Both the position numbers and the translations under genes were made by a program. Positions 1 to 6,794 of a stretch of 15,073 nucleotides of DNA are shown piece by piece. The stretch is taken from positions 258-15,330 of the forward strand of contig DHLW01000145.1 in NCBI GenBank assembly GCA_002405485.1, written 5' to 3'. The first letter of the stretch is position 1. Every line of letters begins with the position of its first letter. The notes under the pieces are model-generated. The model made no database searches. It was not told the origin of the DNA and saw nothing but the letters and a program-made list of their open reading frames with translations. Origin of the DNA: Phycisphaerales bacterium UBA4658 (lineage in GTDB: Bacteria; Planctomycetota; Phycisphaerae; Phycisphaerales; UBA1924).

Positions 1-1
1 C

Positions 2-1792
2 GAGGCCGCCGCGCTCGCCGCCGCTCAGGCCGCGCGCGATGCTGGGGCGGATCTGGTTGAGTTCCGGATCGACGACGTGTTCTCCGGGCTGGTGGCGTCG
101 TCGGCGGGTGTTGCGGGCGAGCCCGAGCTCGACGAGAGCGAGGTGGCCACGATTCTCCGGCTCGTCGCGCTCTCGCCCCTGCCGTGCATTGTGACGTGCC
201 GATCGGCGAGTGAGGGCGGGCACTACGACGGCGACGACATGGCCCGGGTGTCTCTCTATGAGCTGCTCGGGACCGTCGGCGGCGGGGCCGCGCGGGGGCC
301 CGGAGCCTCGGGTGGCGAGGTTGGCGCGTACGAGCGCATCATCGCCGCCACCGGACTGAACCCCTCGCGCCTGCATCCGCCCCGGTATCTCGACATCGAG
401 CACGCGACCTATGCACGATCGGCGAACCTTCGGCAGAAGGTGCACCTGGCGATCGATCATCCGCAGCAGACCCGCGATGTGCGTTCGGGGCTGATCCTCT
501 CGATGCACGACTTTGCCGGGCGACCGTCGGACCTGCTCCGCAGGGTTGCCGATGTGCAGAGCCAGGACGCGGCCCGGCTGGTGAAGGTTGCGTACATGGC
601 GCGGTCGATCCGGGACAATCTGGAACTGCTGGACATCGCCGGCGAGCGAGCCGGCGGTCGACCGATGATCGCGCTTGGCATGGGTCGATTCGGTCTCATG
701 TCGCGGGTGCTTGCGCCCAAGTTCGGAGGGTTTCTCACGTTCGCGGCGCTCCGTCCGCAGAGCGCGACCGCCCCGGGCCAGCCGACGGTGCGGGAGCTCC
801 TGGACGTGTACCGGTTCCGCGAGATCAACGCGAGCACGCGTGTGTATGGCTTGATCGGGTTCCCGATCGAGCATTCGCTCTCGCCGCTGGTGCACAACGC
901 CGGATTCGAGGCGATCTCGGCGGACACCGGTGATGATCCCGCTGCGGCGGGCGCACATGACGGGGTGTACCTGCCCATGCCCGTGCCGGCGGAGTACGAG
1001 CACTTCAAGGCCACGCTCGCCGAGCTCATCGACCATCCGAAGCTCGACTTTCATGGATGCTCGGTCACGATCCCGCACAAGCAGCACCTGGTGCGCTTTG
1101 CGATTGAGCAGCAGGAGCTTGGCGAGATTCCCTGGGAGATCGACGACCTGTCGCGGATCTGCGGCGCGGCGAACACGCTCTTGATCCGGCGCGACCGGAC
1201 GGGCGTGGCCATCGGAGCCCGCGTCAGCAACACCGATGCTCCGGCTGCGGTCGAGGTGCTGGCAGAGGCGCTGGGCGGCACGCTCGCCGGGAAGCGTGTG
1301 GCGCTGGTCGGCGCGGGCGGGGTGGCCCGGGCGATCGCCGCGGGGCTGAGGTCGGCGGGGGCGACGGTGGTGGTGTACAACCGCACCGTGTCGCACGCCG
1401 AGGAACTGGTCGGCGATCTGCATCGTGCCGACGGGCTGCGGAGCGCGCCCGGCACGCTGGTGGCGATGGAGCTGGAGGCGATCCGGAAGACCTGCTGCGA
1501 CGCGATCGTGAACTGCACGCCCGTCGGGATGACCGGGGGCCCATCGCCGAAGGATTCGCCGGTGCCCATCGCCGATCTTCGACAGTGCGCGCCCGGCGCC
1601 GTGATCATGGACACCGTGTACGCGCCGCTGCGCACCCCGATGCTCGAGCAGGCGGCGCTCGCGGGTTTTCGCGCGATCGATGGGCTCTCGATGTTCGTGC
1701 GTCAGGCGGGGCTGCAGTTTCAGGCCTGGACGGGGTGTCCCGCGCCGCTCAAGCTGTTTGACCGCGTCTGCCGCGAGGCGCTGGAGCCATGA
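2..1792 (+). CDS. aroDE: Bifunctional 3-dehydroquinate dehydratase (type I) / shikimate dehydrogenase, 5' end missing
   Basis: Catalyses two consecutive cytoplasmic shikimate-pathway steps: dehydration of 3-dehydroquinate, then NADPH-dependent reduction of 3-dehydroshikimate to shikimate. The frame is open from the first full codon at base 2, so the start lies upstream; 596 residues are visible. The N-terminal half is a type I dehydroquinase. Residues 17-24 read ADLVEFRID-like, followed by TCRSASEGG, the catalytic His in SMHDF (H169), the Schiff-base Lys in VKVAYMA (K195) and the substrate Arg in MGRFGLMSR (R235). The C-terminal half is AroE: YGLIGFPIEHSLSP, VTIPHK (catalytic K360), SNTDA (D412), the Rossmann loop VGAGGVARA, NRT, NCTPVGM, and the closing GLSMFVRQAG. 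A longer linker than usual separates K360 from D412. Such AroD-AroE fusions are known in plants, chlamydiae and planctomycetes. The stop overlaps the next gene as ATGA, so translation is probably coupled. Confidence 0.96.
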   Translation, partial: EAAALAAAQAARDAGADLVEFRIDDVFSGLVASSAGVAGEPELDESEVATILRLVALSPLPCIVTCRSASEGGHYDGDDMARVSLYELLGTVGGGAARGPGASGGEVGAYERIIAATGLNPSRLHPPRYLDIEHATYARSANLRQKVHLAIDHPQQTRDVRSGLILSMHDFAGRPSDLLRRVADVQSQDAARLVKVAYMARSIRDNLELLDIAGERAGGRPMIALGMGRFGLMSRVLAPKFGGFLTFAALRPQSATAPGQPTVRELLDVYRFREINASTRVYGLIGFPIEHSLSPLVHNAGFEAISADTGDDPAAAGAHDGVYLPMPVPAEYEHFKATLAELIDHPKLDFHGCSVTIPHKQHLVRFAIEQQELGEIPWEIDDLSRICGAANTLLIRRDRTGVAIGARVSNTDAPAAVEVLAEALGGTLAGKRVALVGAGGVARAIAAGLRSAGATVVVYNRTVSHAEELVGDLHRADGLRSAPGTLVAMELEAIRKTCCDAIVNCTPVGMTGGPSPKDSPVPIADLRQCAPGAVIMDTVYAPLRTPMLEQAALAGFRAIDGLSMFVRQAGLQFQAWTGCPAPLKLFDRVCREALEP

Positions 1793-2580
1793 TGTTCCCG
1801 GTCGATCTCGGAGCGATATCGCCCATGAAGATGGTCCTTTGTCGGAATCGGATGCGTGTGGTCGCGCTTTGCGGCGCGCTGCTGGCCGGTCATGTCCGGG
1901 CCGAGACCTATCGCGACGCCACGCATGGATGGTCCATCGATCTGCCCGCGGGATGGGTGGCAGGTTCGGCGTCTGCGGTCAAGGCTTTGGACGATCACGC
2001 CGCGAGCATGTACGCGGGCCGGAAGCCGTTCACCTATGTCGCCGGGTTCAGCAAGTCGCGCGATGCGATCCAGGTTCCGCCGTACGTCATCGTGCAGTTC
2101 ACCCCCACGGATTTCACGGGCGCGACGCGAGAGGATCTGGAGCGCGCGTTTCAGGCGATCGGGCCTGATGATCTGTCCAAACGCACGAGCGATCAGGCGC
2201 CGGACTGGTTCCGCGATCAGATGGGCAAGTCCAAGCTCGGCACGGCGATCCTGGATCCGTCGAACCGGGTGCTCATGACGTTCGAGATTCCGGGCCCTCC
2301 TGCGATCCTCGGACGGCAGGTGGGCCTGGTCGCCAAGGATGGCCTCGTGCAGATGTCGTGGTATGACTTCGCCGAGAAGCCCGCGGGAACTCCGCAGGAG
2401 TTCGACGCGCTCGCGGCCTCGTTTCGTCTTGATCCCGACAGGGTGTGGACCCCCGCGGCCGGGGGTGGTGGGGGGGTGCTCTCGGGGGCGCTGCGCGGCG
2501 CGATCATCGGGGCGGGTATCGGGGTGGTGCTCACCGTCGTGCGCGTGTTTGCCAAGCGCCGGAAAGGCGCTTCGGCTTGA
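1789..2580 (+). CDS. Secreted, C-terminally membrane-anchored protein of unknown function
   Basis: I do not recognise a named family. The frame opens with ATG ATG overlapping the aroDE stop (263 aa). A second candidate start at 1825 (MKMVLCRNRMR...) is preceded by CGGAG 11 nt upstream and gives a cleaner Sec signal peptide: basic start, core VVALCGALLAG, cleavage probably after HVRA. The mature part begins YRDATHGWSIDLPAGW. That resembles the opening of PsbP-like/DUF1795-type domains ('...hgfsi..P.gW'), but the similarity is only suggestive. A Gly-rich linker near residues 224-230 leads to one C-terminal transmembrane helix (about 231-253) and a basic end KRRKGASA, so the body should face the periplasm and the tail the cytoplasm. 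Overlap with aroDE implies co-expression but not shared function. Confidence 0.8.
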   Translation: MMFPVDLGAISPMKMVLCRNRMRVVALCGALLAGHVRAETYRDATHGWSIDLPAGWVAGSASAVKALDDHAASMYAGRKPFTYVAGFSKSRDAIQVPPYVIVQFTPTDFTGATREDLERAFQAIGPDDLSKRTSDQAPDWFRDQMGKSKLGTAILDPSNRVLMTFEIPGPPAILGRQVGLVAKDGLVQMSWYDFAEKPAGTPQEFDALAASFRLDPDRVWTPAAGGGGGVLSGALRGAIIGAGIGVVLTVVRVFAKRRKGASA

Positions 2581-2598
2581 TCCGGTGGGCAGACGGGC

Positions 2599-2892
2599 TC
2601 AGGACTTCTTCGTGCGCCTCTTGGCGCCGGCGCCGATCAGGCCGAGGTCGAACAGCACGGCGATGCCCACGCCGATCAGCCACATGCCGTCGACCTTGCC
2701 GCCATTCTGCATGAAGGCCAGGCAGTACACCAGCAGGGTGTAGGGCGCGAAGATGATGCCGAGCACGGGCCAGACCCACGTCCACTGGAGCGCCTCAAGG
2801 GGCTTGCTGATGAACGTGCTGAAGAGCCAGAGCAGCACGATGGCGACGCGTGGCATGAAGAACGCGAGGATGGCGATGATGCAGCCGAGCAT
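2599..2892 (-). CDS. Small integral membrane protein, unknown function
   Basis: A 97-residue very hydrophobic protein starting at ATG with AGGA seven bases upstream (2900-2903). Three hydrophobic stretches are visible, about residues 3-27, 40-62 and 70-90, followed by a strongly basic tail AKRRTKKS. By the positive-inside rule that tail should be cytoplasmic. I see no catalytic motif and recognise no family. It converges with the preceding secreted-protein gene (18-base gap) and lies downstream of pgpA on the same strand, 150 bases away. That gap contains a pair of direct repeats (see 2957-2988), so the gene may have its own promoter rather than belong to the pgsA-pgpA unit. Confidence 0.7.
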   Translation of the reverse strand: MLGCIIAILAFFMPRVAIVLLWLFSTFISKPLEALQWTWVWPVLGIIFAPYTLLVYCLAFMQNGGKVDGMWLIGVGIAVLFDLGLIGAGAKRRTKKS

Positions 2893-2956
2893 GGTGGAAT
2901 CCTACTGAGTCTGGCCCGAGCGATGCGAAACAGTGCGGGCAGAGAGCTGCCTTGAT

Positions 2957-2988
2957 CGGTGACACGTGCACCCCGCCTGTGACACCTG
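2957..2988. promoter_or_regulatory. Tandem 12-bp direct repeat upstream of the small membrane protein gene
   Basis: Bases 2957-2968 and 2977-2988 match at 10 of 12 positions, sharing the core GTGACAC, and begin exactly 20 bp apart, about two helical turns. They lie 65-96 bases upstream of the start at 2892. Such phasing would suit two copies of a regulator on one DNA face, but a pair this similar could arise by chance in 150 bases. No convincing -10/-35 pair was found beside it. Confidence 0.25.
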
Positions 2989-3042
2989 ATGGAAAGCTGA
3001 TTGGGAGTTCCCGGCCCGCGATCTCGCCAGAGATGGTCAGGA

Positions 3043-3573
3043 TCAGAAGGCCAGCCGCGTGACGAGCTGCACAATGACCATCGCCTGCACACCCGCGATC
3101 AGATCATCCAGCAGGATCCCCCAGCCACCTGGATAGCGCTGCAATCGCCCTGCGGGCCAGGGTTTCAGGATGTCCAGCAGCCGAAAGGTGAGAAACGCCA
3201 GCGTGAGCGTGAGCAGGGCTGGCAGCGGTCCCGCGGTGGCTGCGGCGGGCAGGGCGATCAGCGGCAGGCATTGCCCCGCGGTTTCATCGGCGCAGACCGA
3301 GCCGGGGTCTTTCTTGTTGAAATGGACTTCGGCGAAGTCCCCGAATCTCACGCACGTCCAGCAGAAGAGCACAAACACCAGGGCGAGCACGCCGTGATAC
3401 CCGGCGGAGGCGATGACTCCGGCACCGTCCGGACGCCAGCCCAGGAGCAGGAGTCCGCCCGCGAGTGCGACCGGGGGCAAAGAGCCCCACGTGCCGGGTG
3501 CTGGGCGCAGGCGGCCCAGCCCGCCCGTGGTGAGCATCGATTCGCCGAAGCGTGAGAGGACGCGCACGCTCAT
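3043..3573 (-). CDS. pgpA: Phosphatidylglycerophosphatase A
   Basis: Removes the terminal phosphate of phosphatidylglycerophosphate to give phosphatidylglycerol; membrane-bound, Mg2+-dependent. The PgpA signatures are in order: GLGRLRPAPGTWGSL near the N terminus, FNKKDPGSVCADETAGQ in the middle, and FRLLDILKPWPAGRL followed by GGWGILLDDLIAG near the C terminus. The acidic pairs (DE, DD) are the expected metal ligands. Hydrophobic segments between these blocks fit the family's multi-span topology. The open frame extends to 3651, but the ATG at 3573 is preferred. It has GGAG eight bases upstream, gives 176 aa (close to the family norm), and overlaps the pgsA stop as TGATG. The upstream extension is Arg/Ala-rich and shadows pgsA. 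It follows pgsA, which makes its substrate. Confidence 0.95.
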   Translation of the reverse strand: MSVRVLSRFGESMLTTGGLGRLRPAPGTWGSLPPVALAGGLLLLGWRPDGAGVIASAGYHGVLALVFVLFCWTCVRFGDFAEVHFNKKDPGSVCADETAGQCLPLIALPAAATAGPLPALLTLTLAFLTFRLLDILKPWPAGRLQRYPGGWGILLDDLIAGVQAMVIVQLVTRLAF

Positions 3574-4346
3574 CAGCGCGGCTCCGAAGTCTGCCGCTGC
3601 GGGCCGCCGAGCACGCGCACTGCACGGAGCACGTAGGGCACGGCGCTCCACGCCGTCACCGCGACGGTCGCCCAGACCAGCCCGAGGATCGCGTAGCTGG
3701 CGAGTTCACCAGGTCGCCGGTCGGCGTCGCCGGGGACGTTCATCAGCACCAGCACCGTCGGCACGCAGATGGACTGCAGGATCATCTTCCACTTGCCGCT
3801 CCACTCGGCGGCGAAGCTCAGGCCTCGACTCTCGACTTCAGCGCGGATCGACGTGACCAGCAGTTCGCGCCCGAGGATCACCGCGACCATCCACGCCTGC
3901 ACGCCCGTGACCGATCCGGTCATGCCCTCCGGGGGCGGCGGACGATTGGGCAGATGCAGGATCGCGTCGCCCGTGTACGTGAACCCGGGACCGGCGAGAA
4001 ACACGAACGCACCGATGACCAGGAACTTGTCGGCAAACGGGTCCATGATCCGCCCGAACACCGTCACGGCGTTCCAGCGGCGGGCCAGATAGCCGTCAAG
4101 AGCGTCGGTGATCGCCGCAACCGTGAAGATCCCCGCGGCCAGCAGCAGCCAGGGATCAACCCCCGTTCCCGTCGCCAGCGGGGACTTTCCATACTTCCAG
4201 GGCGAGAGCACCGCAAAGAACGCGATCGCCAGCACCACGCGGCATCCGGTGAGGATGTTCGGCGCAGCCCGCTCCCACGGCCCGGCGACGATCGCCGGCC
4301 GCGCCGGTGACGAAGGCGACGCGTGCGAACTCATGAGCGCGATCAT
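3573..4346 (-). CDS. pgsA: CDP-diacylglycerol--glycerol-3-phosphate 3-phosphatidyltransferase
   Basis: Transfers a phosphatidyl group from CDP-diacylglycerol to sn-glycerol 3-phosphate, the committed step of phosphatidylglycerol synthesis, at the inner membrane. The full CDP-alcohol phosphatidyltransferase signature D-x2-DG-x2-AR-x8-G-x3-D-x3-D is present without deviation, with D81, D84, D102 and D106 as the metal and catalytic aspartates. PgsA-like blocks surround it: PNILTGCRVVLA before, and VILGRELLVTSIR and GKWKMILQ after. About five or six hydrophobic segments are visible. At 257 aa it is longer than the roughly 180-aa E. coli enzyme, mainly through a soluble N-terminal lead and a Pro-rich insert near residues 125-150. 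The ATG at 4346 and a second at 4334 are both possible; neither has a clear ribosome site. The stop/start overlap with pgpA suggests coupling. Confidence 0.94.
   Translation of the reverse strand: MIALMSSHASPSSPARPAIVAGPWERAAPNILTGCRVVLAIAFFAVLSPWKYGKSPLATGTGVDPWLLLAAGIFTVAAITDALDGYLARRWNAVTVFGRIMDPFADKFLVIGAFVFLAGPGFTYTGDAILHLPNRPPPPEGMTGSVTGVQAWMVAVILGRELLVTSIRAEVESRGLSFAAEWSGKWKMILQSICVPTVLVLMNVPGDADRRPGELASYAILGLVWATVAVTAWSAVPYVLRAVRVLGGPQRQTSEPR
3582..3585 (-). promoter_or_regulatory. Ribosome binding site deciding the pgpA start
   Basis: GGAG on the minus strand, eight bases before the ATG at 3573 and inside the end of pgsA. It supports the short pgpA start over the longest open frame. 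Confidence 0.65.
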
Positions 4347-4406
4347 AGGGCGAGGATCCCTCCGCGCCAGACGGGCCGCCCCGGACTGAACGCGTGGGAC
4401 TGCCGA

Positions 4407-5429
4407 TCACGGGCACCCGACAAACCAGTCGTTCAGGAAGTCGAAGATGTCCTGAGCATCCAGGAGGCCGTTGCAGTTGTGGTCGGCCGATCGCTGGCAT
4501 GTGCCCGCGGTGCAGGAGTTGAACCACGCGTTCAGGAAGCCAAAGAGGTCCACCGAGTTCACGCCGTTCTGCCGGTCAAAGTCCGGAGGGCAGAGATCAA
4601 CCGGGTTGCCGAAAAACCCGTTGATCCAGGCGGTTGCGGTGAGGACCACGGACGCGGGTTGCTGCTGCACAGGCTGCCAGCCCGCGGCGGTCTTCTGGAC
4701 GCGGGTGAAGACGGTGGGCGTGCCGCTGACATGAGCGGTGATCGTGAGTGGCCCGAGGTTGGTCAGGGTGTATCGGAGTCGATACAGCGGAACGAATGAG
4801 CCGTTGCTGCCGAAGAACGTTGTGCCGATGATGGGATCGAGCGGCGCAATCGAGCCCTCGGGGACGATCTGGCCGGTGCCGTTGAGCGGGGAAGAATCGG
4901 GGATCCCATCGCCATCGGCATCGAGGGTGTTCACGAGGAACGTCCCGCTGGAGAGCCCGAGGATGCCAGAAAGCTCGGCGTTGCACGCGGTGTTGGTGAA
5001 ACCGGTCGCGGAGGTCGGTGGATTGACCAGGCCGTTGCTCGCGGCGTCTTGAGCAACCATCGCACGGAAGGGGTACCCGACACCGGCGAAGCTGCCGCCC
5101 GTGGTGCTGGTCGTTGGGGCGCCGGTGAAGATCGAGCGGTCTGCGTTGTTGATGCGCAGGCGTGCAAAGGTGCCGCTGGATTCGCCGTTCCAGGAGAGCA
5201 CATAGAGGCCAAAGGAGGCGATGCCGGTCGTCTCGGACGCCCCGACGACCCGTCCCTCGATGACAAAGTCGAGCACGGCGTCCCCGGACGAACCGATCAT
5301 CGACTGGCCGGTCATCTCGCGAAGGCGAAACTCGACCGTCTGTGCGGTCGCCGTGCTTGAGATCGCGATGCCGCAGAGACCGAGCAGGGCTCGAACTCCG
5401 CTGAGGCGGAGGGGTCGGTTGGCGGGCAT
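4407..5429 (-). CDS. Secreted protein with C-terminal dockerin-like (GC-type) repeat pair
   Basis: A 340-residue exported protein. The signal peptide has core VRALLGLCGIAISS and likely cleavage after STATA. The body is Ser/Thr/Gly-rich and probably beta-structured, with a DADGDGIPD calcium-loop-like motif at about 170-178. Two tandem calcium-binding-type repeats end the protein: DFDRQNGVNSVDLFGFLNAW (from about 283) and DHNCNGLLDAQDIFDFLNDW (from about 316). Each is an EF-hand-like loop plus an 'FLN.WF' helix with nearby Cys, ending GCP. This architecture is what is called a GC-type dockerin in Phycisphaerae and may be a sorting or anchoring tail; its partner is unknown. The frame extends to a GTG at 5435, but the ATG at 5429 with GGAG five bases upstream is the better start, since the GTG would sit in the ribosome site. 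Function of the body is unknown. Confidence 0.88.
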   Translation of the reverse strand: MPANRPLRLSGVRALLGLCGIAISSTATAQTVEFRLREMTGQSMIGSSGDAVLDFVIEGRVVGASETTGIASFGLYVLSWNGESSGTFARLRINNADRSIFTGAPTTSTTGGSFAGVGYPFRAMVAQDAASNGLVNPPTSATGFTNTACNAELSGILGLSSGTFLVNTLDADGDGIPDSSPLNGTGQIVPEGSIAPLDPIIGTTFFGSNGSFVPLYRLRYTLTNLGPLTITAHVSGTPTVFTRVQKTAAGWQPVQQQPASVVLTATAWINGFFGNPVDLCPPDFDRQNGVNSVDLFGFLNAWFNSCTAGTCQRSADHNCNGLLDAQDIFDFLNDWFVGCP

Positions 5430-5434
5430 GGACA

Positions 5435-5438
5435 CTCC
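5435..5438 (-). promoter_or_regulatory. Ribosome binding site deciding the dockerin-protein start
   Basis: GGAG on the minus strand with a five-base spacer to the ATG at 5429. It overlaps the alternative GTG at 5435, which argues against that longer start. Confidence 0.6.
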
Positions 5439-5474
5439 AAAACCGGGGGCGAAAAAGACCCGAGGTGGGCGTTT

Positions 5475-5480
5475 ATTGTA
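5475..5480 (-). promoter_or_regulatory. Candidate -10 element for the dockerin-protein gene
   Basis: TACAAT on the minus strand matches the sigma-70 -10 consensus at five of six positions and lies about 45 bases before the ATG at 5429, in one of the few AT-rich patches of the window. No good -35 stands 16-18 bases upstream, so this is only a candidate. Confidence 0.4.
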
Positions 5481-5532
5481 CGTTTCTGTGGCAATCCGGA
5501 TGCATTCGGCTGCTGAACGACGTCGGGTCTAT

Positions 5533-5561
5533 TTGAACAGTCAGCAAGCACCCACTATCCT
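5533..5561 (+). promoter_or_regulatory. Candidate sigma-70 promoter of the nuoJKLMN operon
   Basis: TTGAAC (5533-5538) and TATCCT (5556-5561) are separated by exactly 17 bases; each matches four of six consensus positions. Transcription would start near 5568 and leave a leader of about 140 bases before the nuoJ TTG. A small imperfect hairpin (CCAG...CTGG, 5571-5592) would lie at the 5' end of that leader. The upstream neighbour is divergent, so the operon needs a promoter in this interval. Confidence 0.45.
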
Positions 5562-5696
5562 CAGGCCCCACCAGACCGGCGAGGTCGGCTGGAAGGGTAT
5601 TGGCCGTGCACGTGCGGGTCGGAAAGACCATCACACGCGCGGTGTTCAGGACTTGGCCGGGTTTGCGCAGTGGGATGGTCTTGTGGGGACGGGTTC

Positions 5697-5701
5697 AGGA
5701 G
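5697..5701 (+). promoter_or_regulatory. Ribosome binding site deciding the nuoJ TTG start
   Basis: AGGAG with a seven-base spacer to the TTG at 5709. It is the only strong site near the 5' end of nuoJ and lies downstream of the GTG (5670) that opens the longest frame. Confidence 0.65.
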
Positions 5702-5708
5702 TCGCGAT

Positions 5709-6794
5709 TTGGACGCTCTCGTCAGCCCGATTCTCCTCTTCGGCGGGTGCGTGCTGGGGGCCATCGGCGTGGCCATGTCCTTGCCGCGCAAGGGTTTGAA
5801 CCCTCAGGTCATCGGTGCGCTCATCGCCGCGCTCGCGGGCGGGGTGTTGCTGATTGGTCTGGGTGTCAAGGCCGGGCCGAGCAACCTGCCCAACATCAAC
5901 TTCTACCTCTTCTCGCTCATCGCCCTCGGGGCCTCGCTGCGGGTCATCACGCACCCGCGGCCGGTGTACGCGGCGTTGTACTTCATCCTGACCATTCTGT
6001 CCTCTGCAGGGCTGTACGTCCTGCTTGGGGCCGAGTTCATGGCCTTTGCGCTGGTCATCGTGTACGCCGGCGCGATTTTGATCACCTATTTGTTCGTGAT
6101 CATGCTGGCGACCGAGTCTCCGACGGCGGATCAGGTCGAGGCTCTCTCGCCGTTTGACCGGTACGCCCGGGAGCCGGTGCTGGCGTCATTTGTCGGCTTT
6201 CTGCTCGTGGCCGCGCTGTCGGTGATGATGGCCCGAGGGGTGAGCGTGCTGCCGGAGACCAGCAACTACGCCGCGGCCCAGAACCTCAACGACCTGCCCA
6301 AGAAGGTCGAGACCGCTCTGCGAGACGCCAAGCTCATGGACAAGGACGAGTCGATCGCCCGCGATGCCGACGGCGCGTATCAGCTCGACCTGTTTCCATA
6401 CGCCGGAGGCCCGGGGACGGTCACGATCGCCTATGGCGAGGGACGCACGCGGGTGCTCAGCACCGATCATCCGGATTGGCCAAAGGACCTGCGCCTGACC
6501 AACGTCGAGGGCGTGGCGTTTGCGCTGCTGCGGGATCATCCCGGCTCGATCGAGGTCGCGGGCGTGGTGCTGCTGATGGCGATGCTGGGCGCGGTGGTGC
6601 TGGCCCGGAAGAAGGTCGAACTGGACGAGCAGGCCAAGCTGGCGGCCGAGCGGCGCTCGCTGGCGGATGAGTTCGCCCCGCAGAACAGCCCGCTCATGGG
6701 GCCGTCCGTGCCGGGCTCGCCGACGGTTCGGGAAGCGCCGACCCGATCGCTTGGAGAACCGTCGCGTCCTGCAGCCAGCGGAGGTGCGGCATGA
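5709..6794 (+). CDS. nuoJ: NADH-quinone oxidoreductase subunit J, enlarged
   Basis: Membrane subunit of complex I lying between the quinone module and the antiporter-like subunits. The core is clear: FYLFSLIALGASLRVITHPR (65-84), the glycine-rich TM3 region LLGAEFMAF...VYAGAILITYLFVIML (105-133), and the last helix block VEGVAFALLRD...VAGVVLLMAMLGAVVLAR (266-300). At 361 aa it is about twice the E. coli length (184). The extra parts are a two-helix N-terminal extension (about 1-55), a roughly 90-residue loop between TM4 and TM5 (about 177-265, expected periplasmic), and a Pro/Ala/Ser-rich tail of about 60 residues. The TTG at 5709 is chosen because of AGGAG seven bases upstream and because the next residues begin a helix; an upstream GTG at 5670 adds 13 polar residues. 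It overlaps nuoK as ATGA. Confidence 0.93.
   Translation: MDALVSPILLFGGCVLGAIGVAMSLPRKGLNPQVIGALIAALAGGVLLIGLGVKAGPSNLPNINFYLFSLIALGASLRVITHPRPVYAALYFILTILSSAGLYVLLGAEFMAFALVIVYAGAILITYLFVIMLATESPTADQVEALSPFDRYAREPVLASFVGFLLVAALSVMMARGVSVLPETSNYAAAQNLNDLPKKVETALRDAKLMDKDESIARDADGAYQLDLFPYAGGPGTVTIAYGEGRTRVLSTDHPDWPKDLRLTNVEGVAFALLRDHPGSIEVAGVVLLMAMLGAVVLARKKVELDEQAKLAAERRSLADEFAPQNSPLMGPSVPGSPTVREAPTRSLGEPSRPAASGGAA

Noticed and set aside
3021..3034. ATCTC-GCCA-GAGAT hairpin after pgpA as a terminator
   Set aside because: Only five base pairs and no T-run on either strand.
3574..3651. Upstream extension of the pgpA frame to 3651
   Set aside because: It overlaps pgsA and gives an Arg/Ala-rich lead. 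The start at 3573 has a ribosome site and the TGATG overlap.
5456..5530. Perfect 8-bp inverted repeat AGACCCGA / TCGGGTCT flanking the divergent promoter region
   Set aside because: Arms are about 60 bases apart; one such pair is expected by chance in a region of this size.
5600..6157. Alternative plus-strand open frame overlapping the nuoJ leader and the start of nuoJ
   Set aside because: Arg/Gly/His-rich shadow in another frame of nuoJ with no recognisable domain.
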